From: an uncultured Clostridia bacterium
Lineage (GTDB): Bacteria; Bacillota; Clostridia; TANB77; CAG-508
DNA length: 20,907 bases
Direction: 5' to 3'
NCBI GenBank assembly: GCA_934155625.1
Contig: CAKPHD010000031.1
Location: 1-20,907, forward strand
Below are positions 6,179 through 13,235 of this stretch, piece by piece. The notes below the pieces were generated by a model that searched no databases, was not told where the DNA came from, and saw nothing but the letters and a program-made list of their open reading frames with translations. Position 1 is the first letter of the stretch. Each line of letters starts with the position of its first letter. A program made the position numbers and the translations under genes.

Positions 6179-7174
6179 ATGATACCAAGAGAAAAAAATC
6201 CTGAATATTTAAATTCATTTTTAGATTATTCTATAACAATATTAAACAAATCCCCAAATTCGGTAAAAGAATATAATTATGACTTAGCAAACTTTTTAAA
6301 ATTCATTATGATTCGCTTTAAATTGACTGATAAGACAATTTATGATGAAATAGATATATCATCATTTAGTGAAAAAGATTTAAAGAAAATAACCCTTGAT
6401 GACATCCATGCGTATGTATCACATTTAGCGATTGATAATCGTAGTAAGGCAACAACAAGAGCAAGAAAAATCTCAACAATAAGAATATTTTTTAAATATC
6501 TATCTCAAAAAGCGAATATTTTAGAAGTTAATCCTGCTCAAAATTTAGAAACCCCAAAACTCGAAAAAAGAATGCCCAAATATCTATCTTTAGATGATAG
6601 TAAAAAGTTGCTAAATGTAGCGATAAATGAGGATAATAGGAATTATAAGAGAGATTATGCTATTACTACCCTATTTTTAAATTGTGGGATGAGACTATCT
6701 GAACTTGTGGGTATTAATATTAATGATATAGATTTTGAAGAATGTAAAATGACTGTAATAGGAAAAGGAAATAAAGAACGTACAGTTTATCTTAATAAAT
6801 CTTGTATGATTGCAATTAACGATTACCTTTCTTCCCGCCCTGCTTCAAATATGATTAAACATGATTCTAAAAATTCTGATAAAGCTTTGTTTTTAAGCGA
6901 ACAAAAACAAAGAATTAGCAATAGAACCGTTCAAACTATAATAAATAAAGAATTAAAGTTAGCTGGTTTAGACACCAAAAATTTATCTGTACATAAATTA
7001 AGACATACTGCAGCAACACTTATGTATCAATATGGAAATGTTGATATACGAGCTCTTCAAGAACTTTTGGGACATCAAAGTATATCTACAACTGAGATTT
7101 ATACTCATGTTAGTAATGAACAAGTTCGTAATGCTGTAGAATCAAACCCTCTATCAGATCCTAAAGACTTATAA
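6179..7174 (+). CDS. Tyrosine recombinase, XerC/XerD-like
   Basis: A 331-residue site-specific recombinase. The ATG at 6179 has GGAGTG 9 bases upstream; the longer frame from 6137 has no such site. Residues 1-130 form the SAM-like core-binding domain (a SPNSVKEYNYDL stretch typical of Xer proteins). The catalytic domain carries all expected residues: Arg172 in GMRLSELVGI, Lys196 in GKGNKERTVYL, His272 and Arg275 in HKLRHTAATL, His299 in LLGHQSISTT, and the nucleophile Tyr308 in IYTHV. It may be the chromosome-dimer resolvase or a related stand-alone recombinase. I saw no dif-like site next to it and no phage genes, so an integrase role is less likely. A terminator follows at once, so it is monocistronic. 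Confidence 0.88.
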   Translation: MIPREKNPEYLNSFLDYSITILNKSPNSVKEYNYDLANFLKFIMIRFKLTDKTIYDEIDISSFSEKDLKKITLDDIHAYVSHLAIDNRSKATTRARKISTIRIFFKYLSQKANILEVNPAQNLETPKLEKRMPKYLSLDDSKKLLNVAINEDNRNYKRDYAITTLFLNCGMRLSELVGININDIDFEECKMTVIGKGNKERTVYLNKSCMIAINDYLSSRPASNMIKHDSKNSDKALFLSEQKQRISNRTVQTIINKELKLAGLDTKNLSVHKLRHTAATLMYQYGNVDIRALQELLGHQSISTTEIYTHVSNEQVRNAVESNPLSDPKDL

Positions 7175-7182
7175 TAGAAATT

Positions 7183-7217
7183 GCCCTTCTGAGTATTATA
7201 TCAGAAGGGACTTTTTA
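7183..7217 (+). terminator. Terminator of the recombinase gene
   Basis: CCCTTCTGA and TCAGAAGGG form a perfect 9-bp stem around a short AT loop, followed by ACTTTTTAT. It lies between the convergent recombinase and dpaB genes. Confidence 0.8.
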
Positions 7218-7220
7218 TAT

Positions 7221-7799
7221 TCATAATATCATTGGCTGTATTTGTTCTCCGTCTAATGCTTCTTCTATTGTTTTTATTAAATATGATGGATCAAAAACAA
7301 TAGAGCGAGGCTTTGTTATTGGATTATCTTGTCTAAACGGAACAAAATAATAATGTTTTCTATTAAATAATTTTCCTATGTTCTCCCCTGCTCCTGAAAG
7401 TCCATTATTGGTTGATATGGCAATAACTACTGGACGTTCTCTTCTTAAGTGACTTTTTACTGCCATAGTTGCAGGACCATCAATTATATCATTTGCAAGT
7501 TTTGCCATGGTATTCCCTGTTGCTGGAACTACCACTAATATATCTAACATATCTTTAGGACCAATTGGCTCTACTTCTTGAATAGTGTGCAGAATTTTGC
7601 TTTTTGTAATTTCTTCAATTTCTTTTATAAAATCCTCTGCCTTGCCAAATTTAGTATCCATAGTATAACTATTTTCAGACATTATTGGAACTACTTTAGC
7701 TCCTAAGTTAACAATTTTTTTTAGCTCATCTATTGTTTTTCTAAATGTACAAAATGAGCCTGTCATTACAAATCCAATTCGCTTTCCTTCTAACTTCAC
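7221..7799 (-). CDS. dpaB: Dipicolinate synthase subunit B (flavoprotein)
   Basis: The product matches SpoVFB/DpaB, the flavoprotein-like subunit that with DpaA makes dipicolinic acid in the mother cell for the spore core. Visible features are an N-terminal strand and glycine turn (KRIGFVMTGSFCTF), a PIMSENSY segment, VVVPATGNTMAKLAN as in the flavoprotein fold, the SHLRRERPVVIA strand, and GLSGAGENIG near the end. I place the start at the GTG at 7799: GGGAGG lies 8 bases upstream, and 192 residues agree with the usual length of about 200, while the longer frame adds an unrelated AT-rich stretch. The usual operon partner dpaA is not adjacent; the neighbour upstream is divergent. The gene marks a spore-forming ancestry. 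Confidence 0.85.
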   Translation of the reverse strand: MKLEGKRIGFVMTGSFCTFRKTIDELKKIVNLGAKVVPIMSENSYTMDTKFGKAEDFIKEIEEITKSKILHTIQEVEPIGPKDMLDILVVVPATGNTMAKLANDIIDGPATMAVKSHLRRERPVVIAISTNNGLSGAGENIGKLFNRKHYYFVPFRQDNPITKPRSIVFDPSYLIKTIEEALDGEQIQPMIL

Positions 7800-7831
7800 A
7801 TTAAAAATCCTCCCTTCTATATTTCTTATAT

Positions 7832-7859
7832 TATAATATGAATTTTTTTGATTTTTTGT
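7832..7859 (-). promoter_or_regulatory. Sigma-K-like promoter of dpaB
   Basis: The minus strand has CATATTATA (7840-7832), matching the sigma-K -10 pattern CATAnnnTA, with an AC at 7859-7858 at a 17-base spacing. SpoVF genes are known sigma-K targets in Bacillus. The same bases also contain TATAAT, but without a sigma-A -35 box. Confidence 0.45.
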
Positions 7860-7881
7860 CGAAAATATCCGTTCAAATTTG

Positions 7882-7910
7882 TTGTAAAAAATCATGACTT
7901 AATATATAAT
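7882..7910 (+). promoter_or_regulatory. Promoter of the long paralogue gene
   Basis: TTGTAA (7882-7887), a 17-base spacer and TATAAT (7905-7910) form a good sigma-A promoter 18 bases before the start codon, divergent from dpaB. Confidence 0.6.
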
Positions 7911-7928
7911 ACTTATGAGGTGAAACAA

Positions 7929-8717
7929 ATGATAAATTCAATGATTTTAGTGCAACAAAATTTAGTTACCATATTATTAAGTAGTATCGAAAAGATTGTT
8001 AACTCTTCTAATAATGTTGATGTTAAATATTCTGATGATGTAATAAAAATTTTAGAAAATTTAAAAAACTCTTTGGAACTTTGTAATAAAAATATAGCTT
8101 TATTGCAAAATGCCAAAAAAGAAACTGAAACAAATTCAGAAAATATAACTAATTATAATGAGACTATAAAAATTGTTAATCAAAACACAATAATTGTTGA
8201 AACTTTTTTACATTCTTTATTGCAATTTACAGAATTTAATTTTTCTGATAATAATGCCGCAGAAATCGAAAAAGAAATAAATGTAGAAGATATGGATTTA
8301 AAAGAAAATACATTAATAATTTCAGAAACATCAGGTAGAGTTATCTTACCTTATACTAAAGGTGAATTGGAAAATATAAAATCTAAAGATAATGAAAAAA
8401 CATATGAACAAATAATTCAATCTAATTATACATTACCAATAGATTTATTTAAAACTCCTTTTGTTGCTAGATTTAGAGAAGCATTTAAATTAGCTCATAC
8501 TAAAGAACATAAGTCCATAAAATTCGCTTTTGATTTAGGTACAGAGTTATTATTCAATTACAACTTACACCCTGCTATTATAGCTGCATGTAGAAATCTA
8601 GATGAATTAGATATTTATCTTGACTATCTTGAAAGTAATGAAACAGAAAAATTTGAATGTTTTAATATAATATTTGAAATTCCACCTATAATTTCAAAAA
8701 GAAAAAGCTCTAAATAG
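7929..8717 (+). CDS. Conserved protein of unknown family, long paralogue
   Basis: A 262-residue soluble protein that I do not recognise. The ATG at 7929 is preceded by GAGGTGAAAC. The N-terminal 115 residues are predicted helical and Asn/Ile/Lys-rich, with heptad-like hydrophobic spacing suggesting a coiled coil or helical bundle. Residues 125-255 match the gene at 4197-4622 in the same order: LPYT (140-143), a LP pair, RFREA (181-185), a Gly-containing helix, PAIIAAC (215-221), a helix with YLDYLE, and a final strand ending FEIPP. The shared C-terminal domain therefore stands alone in one gene and is fused to a helical part here. No signal peptide or membrane segment is seen. It is monocistronic, bounded by its own promoter and terminator. 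Confidence 0.72.
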   Translation: MINSMILVQQNLVTILLSSIEKIVNSSNNVDVKYSDDVIKILENLKNSLELCNKNIALLQNAKKETETNSENITNYNETIKIVNQNTIIVETFLHSLLQFTEFNFSDNNAAEIEKEINVEDMDLKENTLIISETSGRVILPYTKGELENIKSKDNEKTYEQIIQSNYTLPIDLFKTPFVARFREAFKLAHTKEHKSIKFAFDLGTELLFNYNLHPAIIAACRNLDELDIYLDYLESNETEKFECFNIIFEIPPIISKRKSSK

Positions 8718-8733
8718 ATTTTTAGAGCTTTTG
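8702..8733 (+). terminator. Terminator of the long paralogue gene
   Basis: AAAAGCTCTAAA and TTTAGAGCTTTT form a perfect stem around a short loop, with TGTTCTTTAATTT following. The stop codon lies within the hairpin. Confidence 0.75.
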
Positions 8734-8814
8734 TTCTTTAATTTATTTTTACTATAAAATTAATCCAATCTTCTGTCAGAACTCTTCTGTTACACTTACT
8801 CTCCTATCTGAAGT

Positions 8815-9411
8815 TTAGTTTTCATACTTTCTGTATTCAGTTGATTCTATATCTAAGTTTATTTGATAATAATTATCTTCTTCTTGACTTCCTACATATG
8901 TATCTAATTCGTCATCGTCATCCCAGTACCATTCTAGAGTATATATATTGGTAGAATTTTTTAATACTACAATATCATTCAAATTCAATTGATCAAGTGT
9001 TATATAGTTTTCCGCATTCCCTTTAATATAAATATTATCTACTTTTAGTTTGTATTTCATATTAACAAAGTTTTGCATTTCATCACTAAATTTTATATTA
9101 TATATAACATCATTATTTGTTTTATTTTGTATATAAAAATGATATATTCCTTTTGAATGTGGCGCTATTATCTTTTTATTATTAAATTCTTCATTATTAA
9201 ATATGTTTAATTGATTGTTTTTTATAGTTTGCATATCATTTTCTAACAATATTATTGAATTATATATTAAATTATCTTCTTGAGAAACTATAGTTTCTTT
9301 GTAACCTATTTTTCCTATTCTATATCCTAACAAAAATATTAATAATAAAATTAAAATTACTAATATACTTATTAACATTTTTTCCTTTTTATTTTTCTTA
9401 TTTTCTTCCAT
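8815..9411 (-). CDS. Membrane-anchored TasA-like protein, last gene of second SipW locus
   Basis: A 198-residue protein with a charged N-terminus (MEENKKNKKEK) and one membrane segment (about 12-29). It continues IGKIGYKE without a clear SipW cleavage motif, so it may stay anchored. The rest follows the TasA-like beta-sandwich plan: IAPHSKGIYHFYIQN (compare 'I.PGS.G.F...I.N' in the gene before it), NDVIYNIKF, MKYKLKVDN, then TLEWYWDDDDELDTYVGS, an acidic loop also found as WKWVFNGEDDKDTELGN in the neighbour, and a final strand YYQINLDIES. AAGGTG lies 9 bases before the ATG. An anchor or initiator role for the fibre made by the upstream gene is inferred, by loose analogy with TapA/anchored TasA proteins. 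Confidence 0.7.
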   Translation of the reverse strand: MEENKKNKKEKMLISILVILILLLIFLLGYRIGKIGYKETIVSQEDNLIYNSIILLENDMQTIKNNQLNIFNNEEFNNKKIIAPHSKGIYHFYIQNKTNNDVIYNIKFSDEMQNFVNMKYKLKVDNIYIKGNAENYITLDQLNLNDIVVLKNSTNIYTLEWYWDDDDELDTYVGSQEEDNYYQINLDIESTEYRKYEN

Positions 9412-9478
9412 ATCTTGTTCACCTTTTTAAACAATATATTCACAAAAACTTTTTTGTGCTTTTGTCAGTATACTACTT

Positions 9479-9517
9479 AAAAAGCTCTACTAAAGTATTA
9501 TTTTAATAGAGCTTTTT
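9479..9517 (-). terminator. Hairpin between the two TasA-like genes of the second locus
   Basis: AAAAAGCTCTA (9479-9489) pairs with TAGAGCTTTTT (9507-9517). Read on the minus strand it is followed by TTTTTAAG, just after the stop of the TasA-like gene. Partial read-through would supply the anchored protein at a lower level. Confidence 0.7.
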
Positions 9518-9522
9518 TCTTT

Positions 9523-10143
9523 TTATTGACCAGCTACTTGAGCAGCTACAATTTTTACTGATAATGAAACTGTTTTGTCTCCTGAAGTAACTAAATTACC
9601 TAATTCTGTGTCCTTATCATCCTCTCCATTAAACACCCATTTCCATCCTATAGTATATGTTCCAAAGTCATCATCTGGTTGATGTACTGTTGTTCCATCA
9701 CCAACTGCATTTATTTTATTTAATAGTTCAGCAAATGTTAAGTCTTCTGCAGTTTCAGCTCCATTTTTGAATGAATATTTTATTGGATTATAACCACTAA
9801 CAGCTCCATTAACATTATCTTCTGAACCTGTTGTGTCAATTTTTAATGTATATGCTGTTTCAACAGAATTAGTATCTATTGTGAAATCAAAAGATCCACT
9901 TGTTCCTGGTGCTATTATACTTAAATCTGAACTTCCAGCTTTTACATTAGTATAACTATCAGCGAATAAATCACTTACATTATTTGTAGCATTAATTTTC
10001 CAATGTGCAACTCTTGCTTTATCTGTTCCTGTTGCTGACGTTGTATATTTAGCATAGGTTCCAGATACTAATACTAATGCAACTAAAGTTACTAATAATA
10101 CTAATGCTGTAAGTTTTGCTAATTTATTGTCATTTTTCTTCAT
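9523..10143 (-). CDS. TasA-like secreted protein with SipW-type signal (second locus)
   Basis: A 206-residue secreted protein. The ATG at 10143 follows a strong G-rich site (AAAGGGGGGA). The N-terminus (MKKNDNKLAKLTALVLLV) and the motif VSGTYAKYTTS form a SipW-type signal. The mature part has SDLSIIAPGTSGSFDFTI, a TasA-like first strand pair, TAYTLKIDT, a GYNPIKYSF segment, then YTIGWKWVFNGEDDKDTELG and closing strands SLSVKIVAAQ. It contains no cysteine. It is the likely main fibre subunit of the second locus, cleaved by the peptidase encoded 87 bases upstream and followed by the anchored relative. Family assignment rests on the signal and strand pattern; assembly into fibres is inferred from TasA. 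Confidence 0.82.
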   Translation of the reverse strand: MKKNDNKLAKLTALVLLVTLVALVLVSGTYAKYTTSATGTDKARVAHWKINATNNVSDLFADSYTNVKAGSSDLSIIAPGTSGSFDFTIDTNSVETAYTLKIDTTGSEDNVNGAVSGYNPIKYSFKNGAETAEDLTFAELLNKINAVGDGTTVHQPDDDFGTYTIGWKWVFNGEDDKDTELGNLVTSGDKTVSLSVKIVAAQVAGQ

Positions 10144-10229
10144 CTGTTTTTTCCCCCCCTTTCATTTGTATTATTTATGGAAAAATATAATAAGTTTTTT
10201 ACTTATTATAAATTTAAAGTCTTAAGTCC

Positions 10230-10835
10230 TTATTTTTTCATTAATTCTTTGTTTTGTTTTTTTAATCTTTCTATTTCCTCTTCCATTTCTTTTTGTTTAT
10301 TTGTTTTTTGAGTTATTAATTCTTTATCCTTTTTTGAATCCTTTATTTGAATTACGATTAATATTAATATCGGTATAGATAAACACACTATCATTCCAAG
10401 CGGTGTTTGTGTAAACATAGCTAAATTTCCTAATCTTGCTATCTTAAATTCATATTTTCCTTCTATTTGTTCTGGCACTACATATCCCATGTCTTGTGTA
10501 TTATTGTTATCTCCTTTTGTTATATATTTGGTTGTATTTTCTTCTTGGATTATTTCATCTATCCTATGTGTTATTACAATATCATTTTCCTTAAATGCTA
10601 TTATATCTCCTTTTTTTAAGGTATTAGTATCTACTTGTTTTACTACTACTAAGTCTCCAGCTGAAATCTGTGTCTCCATAGATCCAGATAAAACTATAAA
10701 TGGTTTCCAACCTAAAAAAGACGGAACTTCATTCGGTCTAACATATGAATTTATTAAAATAACTAAACTTATTAATAATATCGGTATTAATATTATTAAT
10801 ACTATAATACTTAATACTTTTTTTGCCTTTTGCAT
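10230..10835 (-). CDS. sipW: Signal peptidase I, SipW type (S26B)
   Basis: A 201-residue membrane peptidase of ordinary SipW size. The start is taken as the ATG at 10835 with AAAGGAAG upstream; another in-frame ATG 21 bases earlier lacks as good a site. A membrane segment at about 8-30 precedes the catalytic block SGSM (Ser52), a AGDLVVVK strand, ITHRID (His90) and KGDNNNTQD (Asp109, Asp115). A second membrane segment lies at about 145-163, with a charged coiled-coil tail rich in Lys and Glu. It would release the two TasA-like proteins that follow in the operon. It is clearly separate from the larger S26B enzyme at 2205-3383, so each fibre locus carries its own peptidase. Confidence 0.88.
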   Translation of the reverse strand: MQKAKKVLSIIVLIILIPILLISLVILINSYVRPNEVPSFLGWKPFIVLSGSMETQISAGDLVVVKQVDTNTLKKGDIIAFKENDIVITHRIDEIIQEENTTKYITKGDNNNTQDMGYVVPEQIEGKYEFKIARLGNLAMFTQTPLGMIVCLSIPILILIVIQIKDSKKDKELITQKTNKQKEMEEEIERLKKQNKELMKK

Positions 10836-10890
10836 TATTTCTTCCTTTCTCGACATCTTTCATTATTATTAAAACATATTTTGATTTCTT

Positions 10891-10896
10891 TGTATA
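10891..10896 (-). promoter_or_regulatory. -10 box of the second SipW/TasA operon
   Basis: TATACA on the minus strand lies 55 bases upstream of the ATG at 10835. The -35 position (TATTAC at a 16-base spacing) falls within the first TGTAA repeat rather than a good consensus box, as in the first locus. Confidence 0.4.
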
Positions 10897-10910
10897 GTGT
10901 TTATTTTAAA

Positions 10911-10949
10911 ATGTAATATATTTGTAATATTTGTAACAAGGTTGTAACA
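10911..10949 (+). repeat. Four phased direct repeats (WTGTAAYA) upstream of second SipW/TasA operon
   Basis: ATGTAATA (10911), TTGTAATA (10922), TTGTAACA (10931) and TTGTAACA (10942) recur at 11, 9 and 11 bases, about one helical turn. The octamers match those at 4059-4097, though in opposite orientation to the operon. The copy nearest the gene overlaps the presumed -35 region. Confidence 0.55.
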
Positions 10950-10974
10950 TTTAAATAGAGTATTAGCACAAATA

Positions 10975-10999
10975 AAAAATTCTCAATACGAGAATTTTT
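10975..10999 (-). terminator. Terminator of the trhA gene
   Basis: AAAAATTCTC and GAGAATTTTT form a perfect 10-bp stem with loop AATAC just after the trhA stop. T/A-rich sequence follows on both strands. Confidence 0.7.
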
Positions 11000-11011
11000 T
11001 ATTTTTAAATT

Positions 11012-11686
11012 TTATATTACATATAATAATACACATAAAACATGCAAAATATTTCCTAAACATACACATAAATGAAATATTGAATGCATATATTTATGTT
11101 TCTTTCCTACTCCATATAATACTGCTCCAATTGTGTAAATTATTCCACCTGCTAATAATAAAATAAAACCTGACATTCCTAATAATGATGGTAGTAGATT
11201 TGCCTTAATAATTATGCACCATCCCATAATCAAATAACATATCATAGAAAATACTTTGTATTTTTTTAAGTCGATTGCATTTAATGTTATTCCTAAAATT
11301 GCAAATGCCCATATAACTCCAAATATAGTCCACCCTAATGCTGTGCTATATTCTCTTAAAGTACATAATGCAAATGGTGTATATGAACCTGCAATCAATA
11401 CAAATATCGCACAATGATCTAATATTTGTAATACTTTTTTTGATTTTAATTTAGGACTTAATCCATGATATATACTTGACATTGTATATAAAAATAACAT
11501 TGATACTCCGAAAATAACTCCACTTACAACTCCATATGCATTATGTCTAATTGCTCCAAAAACACTACATAATACTATTGTTGCAATTCCTACAACTCCT
11601 CCTACAATATGTGATACCATATTGAAAATTTCTTCTCCTTTTGTATAAGTTGGTAATATTCTATCTGCTAATTTTGTTCTTTTCAT
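11012..11686 (-). CDS. trhA: Hemolysin III family / TrhA membrane protein (PAQR)
   Basis: A 224-residue polytopic membrane protein of the PAQR superfamily. GEEIFNMVSH (His26) opens the first helix, SIYH (His74) and LDHCAIF (Asp90, His91) lie in the second and third, and HSIFHL (His201, His205) in the last. These His/Asp residues are the conserved metal-site residues of the family. About seven hydrophobic segments fill the rest. The length is standard. Bacterial TrhA has been linked to membrane fluidity and lipid homeostasis; the older 'hemolysin' name is misleading. An AAAGGAG site precedes the ATG. It lies downstream of the histidyl-tRNA synthetase gene but a strong terminator separates them, so cotranscription is at most partial. 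Confidence 0.88.
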   Translation of the reverse strand: MKRTKLADRILPTYTKGEEIFNMVSHIVGGVVGIATIVLCSVFGAIRHNAYGVVSGVIFGVSMLFLYTMSSIYHGLSPKLKSKKVLQILDHCAIFVLIAGSYTPFALCTLREYSTALGWTIFGVIWAFAILGITLNAIDLKKYKVFSMICYLIMGWCIIIKANLLPSLLGMSGFILLLAGGIIYTIGAVLYGVGKKHKYMHSIFHLCVCLGNILHVLCVLLYVI

Positions 11687-11715
11687 CTTAAATCTCCTTT
11701 CGGTTTTTAAAAATA

Positions 11716-11744
11716 TAACATCTAGTATTTAATACTAGATGTTA
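11716..11744 (-). terminator. Terminator of the histidyl-tRNA synthetase gene
   Basis: TAACATCTAGTATT (11716-11729) and AATACTAGATGTTA (11731-11744) form a perfect 14-bp stem. A T-rich tail (TATTTTTAAAA) follows on the minus strand. Confidence 0.75.
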
Positions 11745-11793
11745 TTATAATATATCTTTTTTTATTTGTCTATAATTTTAATAAAAATATATT

Positions 11794-13092
11794 TTAATTT
11801 TTTTGCAAATTAGTAAATTCTTCGACAATATTAGCTATAGAAATTTGAGTTTGTGTTTTTTCTATCATGTTTCTAACAGTAATACAATTATTATTTGATT
11901 CGTCTTCTCCTAAAATAAATACATATGGAATATGTTCAATATTGGCATAATCTAAAGCTTTTCTAATTTTCCTATTTTTCATTTCAACTTCTGTTTTATA
12001 TCCTGCATTTCTTAAAGTTTGAGCAATTTTTAAGCATTCGATTTCTGTTCCCATAGGAATAATATAAATATCTGTTAATGCTTTTTCTGCAAATTCTTCT
12101 CTATCTTTTAGAATTTCGTAAATAACATTTAGTCCAAAACTTACACCAACTGCAGGGAATTTAGTTCCATTACTAATGAAGTCTGTTATCATTTTATCAT
12201 AACGTCCTCCACCTCCTATGCTTGAAGTAATACTTCCATCTTTTACATATACTTCAAAAACTGTTCCTGTATAATATTCCTGTCCTCTTGCAAGTGATGG
12301 TGAAAATTGTACATAATCAATCAAATCTAATTTCTCGATATATTCTTTTAATGTATTTAACTCTTTTATTCCTTCTGTTAAAACTTCGTTTTGGCTTTCT
12401 ATATTTATAAGTTGATTTGCATCCATATTTAAATACATAAACAATTTTTCAATTTGTTCATCAGTTAATCCTATTTTTGCAAATTCTTTTTCAAGTTCTT
12501 GTTTAGTCATTTTTTCGAATTTGTCAATTATGGTTATTGTATCTGTAACCAGTTCTTCTGTAATTCCTGCTTCTATTATTATTCCTGACAAGAATTTTCT
12601 ATTGTTGTATTTTATAACTATATCTATATTCAAGTTTTTATATGCTTCTACATATAAGGCAACAAATTCAGCTTCTATTAGTTGACCTTCTATTCCTACA
12701 CTATCAACGTCACATTGAATAAATTCTCTATCTCTTCCAAGTTTTACTGGGCCATTTCTAAATACCTCTCCAATTTCATATCTTTTAAATGGTAATTTCG
12801 TGTTTGGATTCATTGCTATGTATTTTGCAAATGGAACTGTTAAGTCATATCTTAATGCTAAGTTTCTATTTCCTTGATCTGTTACTTTATAAACTTCTTT
12901 TAATATGTCATTGTCTTCATCATATTTTAATGCTAATAAATCATAATAGCATAATATTGGCGTTTGCAATGGCTTAAATCCATATTTTTCAAATACCTTT
13001 TTTAGTGTGTCTGATATATAGTTTCTAATATATTGTTCTCTTGGTGAATAGTCTGCACATCCTTTTACATTTCTTAGTTCTATTTCTTTCAT
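11794..13092 (-). CDS. hisS: Histidine--tRNA ligase
   Basis: A 432-residue class II aminoacyl-tRNA synthetase charging tRNA-His. Motif 2 is in the FKRYEIGEVFR segment (Arg112) with the REF that follows. The histidine-specific block is LARGQEYYTGTVFEV (267-281), and motif 3 is in the GGGGRYD (293-299) to FPAVGVSFGL region. Residues from about 341 form the anticodon-binding domain (DIYIIPMG, then the GYKTEV and RKIRKALDYA helices). The block LALRYDLTVPFAKY with LGRDREFIQCDVD is closer to what I recall of the archaeal/eukaryotic-like HisRS branch than to the E. coli type. The start at 13092 follows AGAAAGGA. No HisZ features (loss of the active site) are seen. No T-box is visible. Confidence 0.9.
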   Translation of the reverse strand: MKEIELRNVKGCADYSPREQYIRNYISDTLKKVFEKYGFKPLQTPILCYYDLLALKYDEDNDILKEVYKVTDQGNRNLALRYDLTVPFAKYIAMNPNTKLPFKRYEIGEVFRNGPVKLGRDREFIQCDVDSVGIEGQLIEAEFVALYVEAYKNLNIDIVIKYNNRKFLSGIIIEAGITEELVTDTITIIDKFEKMTKQELEKEFAKIGLTDEQIEKLFMYLNMDANQLINIESQNEVLTEGIKELNTLKEYIEKLDLIDYVQFSPSLARGQEYYTGTVFEVYVKDGSITSSIGGGGRYDKMITDFISNGTKFPAVGVSFGLNVIYEILKDREEFAEKALTDIYIIPMGTEIECLKIAQTLRNAGYKTEVEMKNRKIRKALDYANIEHIPYVFILGEDESNNNCITVRNMIEKTQTQISIANIVEEFTNLQKN

Positions 13093-13153
13093 ATTTTATT
13101 TTTTCCTTTCTCAAGGCACAATTTTGCCACTTTTTTCTAATTCTGATAGAACT

Positions 13154-13182
13154 ATTATATCATTTTAATGATGATAAGTAAA
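13154..13182 (-). promoter_or_regulatory. Promoter of hisS
   Basis: On the minus strand TTTACT (13182-13177), 17 bases and TATAAT (13159-13154) form a good sigma-A promoter. The 60-base leader holds only a tiny GGCA/TGCC hairpin and no T-box motif. Confidence 0.6.
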
Positions 13183-13215
13183 GAAATCTAAACAAATATT
13201 TCAAGTAACCTAAAA

Positions 13216-13235
13216 GAGTCCTAAAATTAGGACTC
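13216..13235 (-). terminator. Terminator of the binding-protein gene
   Basis: GAGTCCTA and TAGGACTC pair around AAAT, overlapping the stop codon, with TTTTAGG following on the minus strand. Confidence 0.65.

Noticed and set aside
8738..8797. Short minus-strand stretch reading NRRVLTEDWINFIVKIN before a TAA
   Set aside because: It is protein-like but only about 17 residues, with stops just upstream and no start. It may be a gene end left by deletion, but this is too little to annotate.
13093..13226. T-box leader upstream of hisS
   Set aside because: The leader after the promoter is only about 60 bases and has no specifier loop, T-box consensus or terminator/antiterminator pair.
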